A stretch of 11,373 nt of DNA. Source: Lachnoclostridium sp. UBA6475 (GTDB lineage: Bacteria > Bacillota > Clostridia > Lachnospirales > Lachnospiraceae). A program made the position numbers and the translations under genes. Below the pieces are notes generated by a model. It had not been told where the DNA came from, ran no database searches, and worked only from the letters and a program-made list of their open reading frames with translations. The stretch is taken from assembly GCA_002435545.1 (NCBI GenBank), contig DJNB01000124.1, positions 1 to 11,373 of the forward strand, given 5' to 3'. Of this stretch, positions 6,507 to 11,373 are shown in pieces; positions within the stretch are counted from its first letter, which is position 1; each line of letters starts with the position of its first letter.

Positions 6507-7496
6507 ATGTACGCAACAGCAAATAAAAAGATGCTTAATATGCTTATTTTAGACATCCTGAAAGAGTATTCCGATGAAAATCATCATCTGACGCAGCAGC
6601 AAATTCTTCGCATACTCAAAAGAGATTATGGGATGGAGTGTGACCGGCGATCCGTAAAAAATAATTTGGAATATTTGCAGGAATTTGGCTATGAAATTTC
6701 CATGGAAAAAGGGTATTATCTGATGGAACGGGAGTTTGAAGATTCCGAGCTGCGGTTCCTTATTGATGCCGTTTTATTTTCAAAAGGAATTTCCGGTAGT
6801 CAGGCGAAAGATTTGATTGAGAAACTAAAAAAGCAATCGAATAAATATTTTGAGCCTAAATTAACGCATATTTCCTATTTGCCGGAGCTGCACAAGGTGG
6901 ACAATAAGCAGTTGATGTATGTGATCGGTGTGATAGAGGATGCGATAGAAAGCGAAAAGAAAATCAGTTTTATTTATAATGATTATAATACAGATTTCAA
7001 ATTGCATCCAAGACGGGAAAAGCGATACATAATGAATCCATATCAACTGATCATTAATAATGGACGCTATTATCTCCTTGGAAATTATGATAACTATGAT
7101 AATGTGGCGCATTGCAGGGTGGATCGGATTACAGATATTGTCATATCAGAGGAGCCAAGAAAACCGATGAAGTGTGTCAAAGGGCTGGAAAAAGGAATCA
7201 ATCTTCCCAAGCATATGGCAGAACATATGTATTTGTTTGGTGGAGAAGGCAGTAGAATTTTAATGAAAGCCAAAAAGAGTATTTTTAACGATCTGGTGGA
7301 CTGGTTTGGAACGGATTTTTCTGTATTGTCCGAAGAAAAGGATTGGTATAAGGTATCGGTATCTTGTAGTGAAGAGGCAATGTTTTTGTGGGCGATGCAG
7401 TACAACACCAACGTTGAGATTCTTGAACCTAAGAGCCTGCGGGAGAAAATCGGGGAACGAGCCAGGGAACTGGCAGAGGAATATGGGAAAATATAG
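6507..7496 (+). CDS. WYL-domain transcriptional regulator (HTH-WYL-WCX)
   Basis: The 329-residue protein has an N-terminal winged helix (about 8-75). Its recognition helix lies near CDRRSVKNNLEYL (45-57) and the wing near GYEISMEKGYYL. A helical linker follows. The WYL domain (about 137-210) holds YQLIINNGRYYLLG (179-192), with Tyr in place of the usual Trp, and CRVDRI (203-208). The C-terminal region (240-329) fits the WCX extension. WYL domains are thought to sense nucleic-acid or nucleotide ligands, and such regulators often control defence operons (BrxR and CapW are examples). The Shine-Dalgarno GAAGGG (6487-6492) is 14 nt from the ATG, rather far, so coupling to the upstream gene is possible. 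The next gene starts 11 nt after the stop. Self-regulation of this operon is inference. Confidence 0.88.
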   Translation: MYATANKKMLNMLILDILKEYSDENHHLTQQQILRILKRDYGMECDRRSVKNNLEYLQEFGYEISMEKGYYLMEREFEDSELRFLIDAVLFSKGISGSQAKDLIEKLKKQSNKYFEPKLTHISYLPELHKVDNKQLMYVIGVIEDAIESEKKISFIYNDYNTDFKLHPRREKRYIMNPYQLIINNGRYYLLGNYDNYDNVAHCRVDRITDIVISEEPRKPMKCVKGLEKGINLPKHMAEHMYLFGGEGSRILMKAKKSIFNDLVDWFGTDFSVLSEEKDWYKVSVSCSEEAMFLWAMQYNTNVEILEPKSLREKIGERARELAEEYGKI

Positions 7497-7507
7497 AAAA
7501 TGAAACA

Positions 7508-8437
7508 ATGAAGATAGTTTATATCGAAGAACAGGTATTTTCAAAACTGAAAGAAAGATATAAGAAGTGGACAAGAAGCAGTTTTGATGAAAAAGATTTG
7601 ATTTCTTTTGGTCTTGTCAATGAGCAGGGGAAATTAACAAATGCAGGAGCATTGCTTGCAGATGAAAGTCCTATTCGTTGTTCGAGACTGTTTTGTACAA
7701 GATGGAACGGACTAAATAAAAGTGGTGGCACTGTTGATGCGTTAGACGATGCGGAGTATTCAGGAAGTGTAATTTCCCTTATTGAAAATGGGGAAGCATT
7801 TATCAAACGTAATTGCAAAATGAAATGGCGGAAGACTGCTAATTCAAGAGAAGAGATGCCGGAATATGTAGAGAGAAGTTATCACGAAGCGCTTGTAAAT
7901 GCTCTGGTTCATCGTGATTATCTGGTCAATGGAAGTGAAGTCCATATTGACATATATGATGACAGAATGGAAATTTATTCTCCGGGAGGAATGCCGGATG
8001 GTTCTATGATTCAAGACAGAGATCCGCTTACGGTTCCTTCAACCAGAAGAAATCCGGTTCTTGCAGATGTGTTTAATCGGCTTGGATTTATGGAACGTAA
8101 AGGTAGTGGATTTGGAAAAATTATTAGTGGATATAAGTTTCAAATCAATTACAGTGAGAGTAAAAGACCAACATTTCGTTCAGATAGGTATCAGTTTACT
8201 GTTGTGATGCCAAATCTCAACTACGATGTCCCTCAAGATGTCCCTCAAGACAAATTGAATTGTCAAATTATGGATTTGATTCGTAAGGATAGTAAAGTTA
8301 GTACAGAAAAAATGGCGATTGCGCTAGGAGTAAGTTCCAAAACGATTAAGCGCCATATAAAAGAAATGGATAATGTAAGTTATATTGGGCGTGGTTTTAG
8401 TGGACACTGGGAAATTGCGGATGATAAAAAACTGTGA
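7508..8437 (+). CDS. GHKL ATPase with C-terminal HTH, AlbA_2/Schlafen-type family without its AlbA_2 domain
   Basis: In 309 residues the protein shows a linker region, KLTNAGALLADESP (42-55), which in related proteins follows the AlbA_2 domain. Next comes a HATPase_c_4 domain: EALVNALVHRDY (127-138, N-box with Glu127 and Asn131), DDRMEIYSPGGMP (151-163, G1) and RKGSGFGKI (197-205, G2). A DVPQDVPQ linker (240-247) leads to a helix-turn-helix (about 264-288, TEKMAIALGVSSKTIKRHI). Homologues I know carry about 120 extra N-terminal residues forming AlbA_2, which is absent here. The WYL stop lies only 11 nt upstream, so there is no room for it. No good Shine-Dalgarno precedes the ATG, so translation may depend on coupling. 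It could be a truncated remnant or a genuine short form. The frame is intact to the stop. It likely acts in ATP-dependent regulation or defence. Confidence 0.8.
   Translation: MKIVYIEEQVFSKLKERYKKWTRSSFDEKDLISFGLVNEQGKLTNAGALLADESPIRCSRLFCTRWNGLNKSGGTVDALDDAEYSGSVISLIENGEAFIKRNCKMKWRKTANSREEMPEYVERSYHEALVNALVHRDYLVNGSEVHIDIYDDRMEIYSPGGMPDGSMIQDRDPLTVPSTRRNPVLADVFNRLGFMERKGSGFGKIISGYKFQINYSESKRPTFRSDRYQFTVVMPNLNYDVPQDVPQDKLNCQIMDLIRKDSKVSTEKMAIALGVSSKTIKRHIKEMDNVSYIGRGFSGHWEIADDKKL
8225..8251 (+). repeat. 12-bp in-frame tandem repeat encoding DVPQ
   Basis: GATGTCCCTCAA occurs twice back to back (8225-8236, 8237-8248), and GAC begins a third unit. It encodes DVPQDVPQD in the linker between the ATPase and HTH domains. 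From memory, short in-frame repeats are frequent at this linker in the family, and a 12-bp unit allows length change by slippage without frameshift. Confidence 0.85.
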
Positions 8438-8500
8438 ACAAGTTGAAGCGGACTGGGCAGGGACTTCCGGAAAAATGAGGTATGAAAAACTAATACACAC

Positions 8501-8556
8501 TTGTCAAATAAAATAATGTTGAATATATATGCAAAAGATGATATAATTTGCATATA
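8501..8556 (+). promoter_or_regulatory. Toxin-antitoxin promoter(s) with overlapping operator
   Basis: Two overlapping promoters can be read. One is TTGTCA (8501-8506), 17 bp, TATATA (8524-8529). The other is TTGAAT (8519-8524), 17 bp, consensus TATAAT (8542-8547). A perfect inverted repeat, TATATGCAAA (8526-8535) and TTTGCATATA (8547-8556), has 21-bp centre spacing and spans the second -10 box. A smaller palindrome CCATATATGG (8557-8566) runs into the Shine-Dalgarno site. This is the expected arrangement for self-repression by the antitoxin and toxin complex. Confidence 0.75.
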
Positions 8557-8577
8557 CCATATATGGAGGTGACCAAT

Positions 8578-8856
8578 ATGTTGACATTACAAGAAACAAT
8601 AAGACCATCTGCTGATTTGCGAAATCATTATTCTGAAATATCAAAACTGTGTAAGGAAAACAAAGAAGCAGTAATTATTACAGTGAATGGTAGAGGCGAT
8701 ACGGTTGCGCTTTCCTATGAAGAATATAAAAATATGAAAGCAAGAATAGAGTTGTTAGAAGTATTAGCCGAAGCAGAAGATGATGTGAAAAATGGAAGGG
8801 TCGCTCCGATAACTGAAACATTTGATGATTTGAGAAAAATGCTTCAGGAGGGGTGA
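8578..8856 (+). CDS. Phd/YefM-type antitoxin
   Basis: The 92-residue protein shows the Phd/YefM pattern: an N-terminal LQETIRPSADLRNHYSEISKL segment (4-24), then EAVIITVNGRGDTVALSYEEY (30-50), a DNA-binding beta-alpha core, and an acidic C-terminal helix that would wrap the toxin. It should neutralise the downstream toxin and bind the operator at 8526-8556. The ATG at 8578 was chosen because GGAGGT (8565-8570) lies 7 nt upstream; a TTG at 8548 would put the operator arm inside the coding region. The stop overlaps the toxin's Shine-Dalgarno region, and the toxin ATG is 2 nt further on, so the two are translationally coupled. Confidence 0.92.
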   Translation: MLTLQETIRPSADLRNHYSEISKLCKENKEAVIITVNGRGDTVALSYEEYKNMKARIELLEVLAEAEDDVKNGRVAPITETFDDLRKMLQEG

Positions 8857-8858
8857 AT

Positions 8859-9176
8859 ATGAAGTATACGGTAATAAGGACTGATACAGCCGATGCAGGA
8901 ATTAGAAAAATAGTTTTGTATATTGCTCAAAATTTTGGAAATACAATAGCACTTGAGAAACTTGATGAGATTGAAAAACGAATTCTTGAATTGGGAGAAG
9001 ATCCATACATTGGAACCGAGCCAAGATATCTTATCCTTAAGAGACAGGGGTATAAAGTGCTTATTTTAGAAAAAGACTTAGTATTTTATAAAATTGATGA
9101 GGAAAATAAACAAGTAATTGTATATGCAGTCGTAGATCAACGCCGGGATTATTTGAATATTATTCGTGGTTTGTAG
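8859..9176 (+). CDS. RelE/ParE-superfamily toxin
   Basis: The protein has 105 residues with a long helix pair at 11-46 (IRKIVLYIAQNFGN, ALEKLDEIEKRILEL). A beta sheet with YKVLILEKDLVFYKID (65-80) and VIVYAVVDQRRDYLNII (86-102) follows. This is the typical RelE/ParE fold order. RelE members cut mRNA at the ribosome and ParE members poison gyrase; which applies here is unclear, though the helical front half and VVDQRRDY end are common to both groups. AGGAGGGG (8847-8853) favours ATG 8859 over the overlapping GTG 8853. It pairs with the antitoxin immediately upstream and uses the same promoter. Confidence 0.9.
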   Translation: MKYTVIRTDTADAGIRKIVLYIAQNFGNTIALEKLDEIEKRILELGEDPYIGTEPRYLILKRQGYKVLILEKDLVFYKIDEENKQVIVYAVVDQRRDYLNIIRGL

Positions 9177-9390
9177 AGAAGTATGCGTGGTTCAGGATGA
9201 AACCGGAGAAGATTTAAAGCTAAAGAACTTGTTGCTTAAATGTGGTAATACGATTGTAATGACAGCGGCGGTCAGCATTAAGTTTAATGTTCCGGGACTG
9301 TTTATCAGCGACGGCTCTGAGCCAGATGAGACCGATGAAAGTTTATCTTTTGATTTTGATTCAGAAAAAAATAGATGTAGATACCTTTGA
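9166..9390 (+). CDS. Short orphan ORF, possibly a gene remnant
   Basis: A 74-codon frame starts inside the last codons of the toxin gene and ends at 9390. No Shine-Dalgarno site fits its ATG. The later part, LKLKNLLLKCGNTIVMTAAVSIKFNVPG, looks like a small beta-rich domain, and the tail is very acidic (DGSEPDETDESLSFDFDSEK). I recognise no family. The protein-like composition and lack of a proper start suggest the tail of a longer gene that was cut, or a small gene translated by coupling to the toxin. If it is not coding, 9177-9465 holds no other gene that I can see. Confidence 0.3.
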   Translation: MVCREVCVVQDETGEDLKLKNLLLKCGNTIVMTAAVSIKFNVPGLFISDGSEPDETDESLSFDFDSEKNRCRYL

Positions 9391-9465
9391 TGGTGCGTAA
9401 TAAACATTGTAGAATCAATTTGTGATTTCAAACAAAATACAAAAATTATGAAGGAGGCTTTATAT

Positions 9466-11259
9466 ATGCCAACAACAATAGAAGTTAACAAACAAAGCGT
9501 AGAGGCGCTTTTAGGAAGTGGTAAATCGAAGCCGTTTGTTATCCCGGAATACCAGCGCCCTTATGCGTGGACAGACGTGCAGGTGGAAACACTCTTTGAA
9601 GATTTATGGGAGTTTACAGCCACAAGCGGTGGTACAGAGCGAGAAGGCTCATATTTCCTTGGAAGTGTCGTTTCTTATGAGAACGAAGATGGTGAGCAGG
9701 AAATAATCGATGGACAGCAGCGTATTACATCATTGTTTTTGCTATTGCGTGCTATTTATACAAAGTTGGTTGCAACCCCAGCATCAGAGAGAACGGCAGA
9801 GGCTAATAACTTTATTGGGAAAATTGAGCCTTCCATTTGGAGAACTAATAAATTAACGGGTACTGTGGACTATAAAAATATACTCTTGACATCACGTGTT
9901 GTAAATAACGACGGGAATGAGATACTTCGTTCAATTTTGGAAACAGGATGCGCTGACGAGAATGCAAAGGATAACTATTCAAAGAACTATCGTTACTTCC
10001 AAGAGCTGTTTGATAAGCATTCTACAGAGAACCCTTTGATGGTATATCAGTTTATTTATGCATTACTGAGTCAAGCTATTTTGCTTCCAATTACAGCGGA
10101 TACACAAGATACTGCTTTAACAATCTTCTCAACATTGAATGATAGAGGGTTGCCTTTGTCAGATGCAGATATTTTTAAAGCAAAGATTTATAACCAGCTT
10201 GAACCGGAAGATAAAAAAGCCTTTATTGAGAGGTGGAAGGATTTAGATGAGCAGGCTACAGACGCAAACGAAAGCATTCAGCAGCTGTTTTACTACAATA
10301 TGTTTTATTATCGTGCATTGGAACAAGATACTAAGACAACTACTCCCGGCGTAAGAAAGTATTATGCTACCAATAAATTTGAGCGTCTATATAAATCGGA
10401 ACTGATAGATACACTATTTGTGATTTTGAATCTATGGAAAGTTGTCAACAAGGGGGAAGAAATAGAGAATGAGGCTTGGTCCAAGAATACGAAAATCAAG
10501 CAGACACTCGATATTTTGAGTTCTTATCCAAATGAGTTTTGGAAATATCCGGTAGTAATTTATTATATATGTTATCGAAATGAAGAAAATTTTGAAGTGC
10601 GATTTGCACTGTTCTTGAATAAGCTTCTTATGGAATTGATGACAAAGTATCTTATGATTCCGACCATTAATGCTGTAAAGCCAGATATTCTGAAATTGAA
10701 TTCAGCAATCGTTGCTTCAGATGTACCAACATTTGAATTCAAGAATATTGATTTGACTCAGCTGGAACCTTATATTCAGAATCCTAATCGTAATGCGGTA
10801 CGTATGCTTTTGAAAACATTGGCATATGAGCAGCAAGATGAGCTTCTGCCCGCAAAATGGGAAATTGAGCATATCTTTCCTCGGAAGTGGCAGACAAACT
10901 ATTTTCCAGATGAGCCAGACGCGACCGTCAAGGAAAAGATTGAGCATATAGGTAATAAGTTACCATTTGAAAAGAAACTTAATATCGTAGCTGGCAACGG
11001 CTATTTCGGTAAGAAGAAAAAGGAATATGCAGCATCAAAAATTGCAATTACAAAGGCGATGGGCACTTCTGATGTTGCCGATTGGAACATGGACTCTATA
11101 ATGAAACGCGATATCCGTGTTTCTGATGAAATCATAAAAACTTTGAATAGATGGAATAATGAGTATTCGAACATACCGGTTAAAGAAAGCGAAGCGGAGG
11201 CGCCTTCTGAGGAAGATTTGGCTCGAATTGAAGAATTCAAGAAAAAAGGCTGGATATAA
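9466..11259 (+). CDS. GmrSD-like type IV restriction endonuclease (DUF262 + DUF1524)
   Basis: The 597-residue protein combines both GmrSD parts in one chain. The N-terminal DUF262 (GmrS-like) domain has IPEYQRPYAW (26-35), LGSVV (65-69) and the ParB-like DGQQR at 82-86. FSTLNDRGLPLSDADIFKAK (221-240) is a conserved segment of the family. The C-terminal DUF1524 (GmrD-like HNH) domain has IEHIFPRKW (467-475, His469) and IGNKLP (495-500, Asn497). Asn506 and a lysine run at 516-519 precede YAASK. Relatives use NTP hydrolysis to cut phage DNA with modified bases such as glucosylated hydroxymethylcytosine; the target here is unknown. ATG 9466 was chosen because AAGGAGG (9451-9457) lies 8 nt upstream, whereas an ATG at 9448 lies before that site. 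A RhuM-type gene starts 13 nt after the stop. No clear promoter is seen. Confidence 0.92.
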   Translation: MPTTIEVNKQSVEALLGSGKSKPFVIPEYQRPYAWTDVQVETLFEDLWEFTATSGGTEREGSYFLGSVVSYENEDGEQEIIDGQQRITSLFLLLRAIYTKLVATPASERTAEANNFIGKIEPSIWRTNKLTGTVDYKNILLTSRVVNNDGNEILRSILETGCADENAKDNYSKNYRYFQELFDKHSTENPLMVYQFIYALLSQAILLPITADTQDTALTIFSTLNDRGLPLSDADIFKAKIYNQLEPEDKKAFIERWKDLDEQATDANESIQQLFYYNMFYYRALEQDTKTTTPGVRKYYATNKFERLYKSELIDTLFVILNLWKVVNKGEEIENEAWSKNTKIKQTLDILSSYPNEFWKYPVVIYYICYRNEENFEVRFALFLNKLLMELMTKYLMIPTINAVKPDILKLNSAIVASDVPTFEFKNIDLTQLEPYIQNPNRNAVRMLLKTLAYEQQDELLPAKWEIEHIFPRKWQTNYFPDEPDATVKEKIEHIGNKLPFEKKLNIVAGNGYFGKKKKEYAASKIAITKAMGTSDVADWNMDSIMKRDIRVSDEIIKTLNRWNNEYSNIPVKESEAEAPSEEDLARIEEFKKKGWI

Positions 11260-11272
11260 GGAGGCAATTCAT

Positions 11273-11373
11273 TTGAAAAAGAAAAAAGACGAAATAACCA
11301 TCCGTTCCAGCGCAGCAGAATATCTGACCTATGTTGCTTCTGTCGGTGACCAGCAGGACAGCATTGAGATGCG
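11273..11373 (+). CDS. RhuM-family protein, N-terminal fragment (runs off window edge)
   Basis: The frame starts with TTG at 11273, 8 nt after AAGGAGG (11258-11264), and stays open for 33 codons to the window edge. After a basic KKKKDE start, ITIRSSAAEYLTYVASVG and DQQDSIEMR match the opening I recall for virulence RhuM-family proteins (DUF-type, often found beside restriction genes in Lachnospiraceae). The biochemical role of RhuM is not established. It begins 13 nt after the GmrSD-like gene and its Shine-Dalgarno overlaps that stop codon, so the two are very likely co-transcribed. Only the N-terminus can be judged. Confidence 0.8.
   Translation, partial: MKKKKDEITIRSSAAEYLTYVASVGDQQDSIEM

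Noticed and set aside
8548..8577. TTG start giving a 102-aa antitoxin
   Set aside because: It lies in the operator and before the GGAGGT site, which points to ATG 8578.
9313..9323. GGCTCTGAGCC mini-palindrome as a terminator
   Set aside because: It can form only a 3-bp stem with a usable loop and has no U-tract.
9448..9465. Upstream ATG for the GmrSD-like gene
   Set aside because: The AAGGAGG site lies downstream of it and is correctly spaced for ATG 9466.
9192..9491. Minus-strand 99-codon ORF
   Set aside because: It has no ribosome site and crosses the start of the GmrSD-like gene, and its composition is that of an antisense shadow.

Overview
The window looks like a chromosome segment from a gut Firmicute, most likely Lachnospiraceae. 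The grounds are a T-box-controlled valS, AGGAGG-type Shine-Dalgarno sites before nearly every gene, sigma-A-like promoters, and the N-terminal part of a PD-(D/E)XK nuclease-family transposase of the kind common in that family. The species cannot be told from the sequence.

Left part (1-1009): a minus-strand transposase gene runs off the left edge. Its short 5' leader holds two interlocked inverted repeats, which suggests a pseudoknot. Between it and the valS promoter lie three copies of a 12-bp motif at 20-bp spacing and a perfect 18-bp palindrome. Then come a near-consensus promoter, a valine-specific T-box leader (specifier GUA) and its terminator.

Housekeeping part (1010-5354): full-length valS ends at a strong hairpin that can serve both strands. 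A 59-codon minus-strand gene converges on that hairpin. Next is a two-gene plus-strand unit: a small alpha/beta hydrolase and a PPP-type metallophosphatase. These genes have moderate GC and look native.

Accessory part (5355-11373): base composition falls sharply. A compact run encodes a divergent uracil-DNA-glycosylase-like protein, a WYL-domain regulator and a GHKL ATPase related to the AlbA_2/Schlafen-type proteins but lacking the AlbA_2 domain. It is followed by a Phd/YefM-RelE/ParE toxin-antitoxin pair with a visible operator, a short orphan ORF, a one-piece GmrSD-like (DUF262 + DUF1524) type IV restriction enzyme, and the start of a RhuM-family gene. All genes from 5453 onward lie on the plus strand. 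The gene types (WYL regulator, type IV restriction, toxin-antitoxin, RhuM) suggest a defence island inserted downstream of housekeeping genes. The least familiar unit is the UDG-like/WYL/ATPase trio, which is the best candidate for an undescribed system. Its grouping and function are inference.
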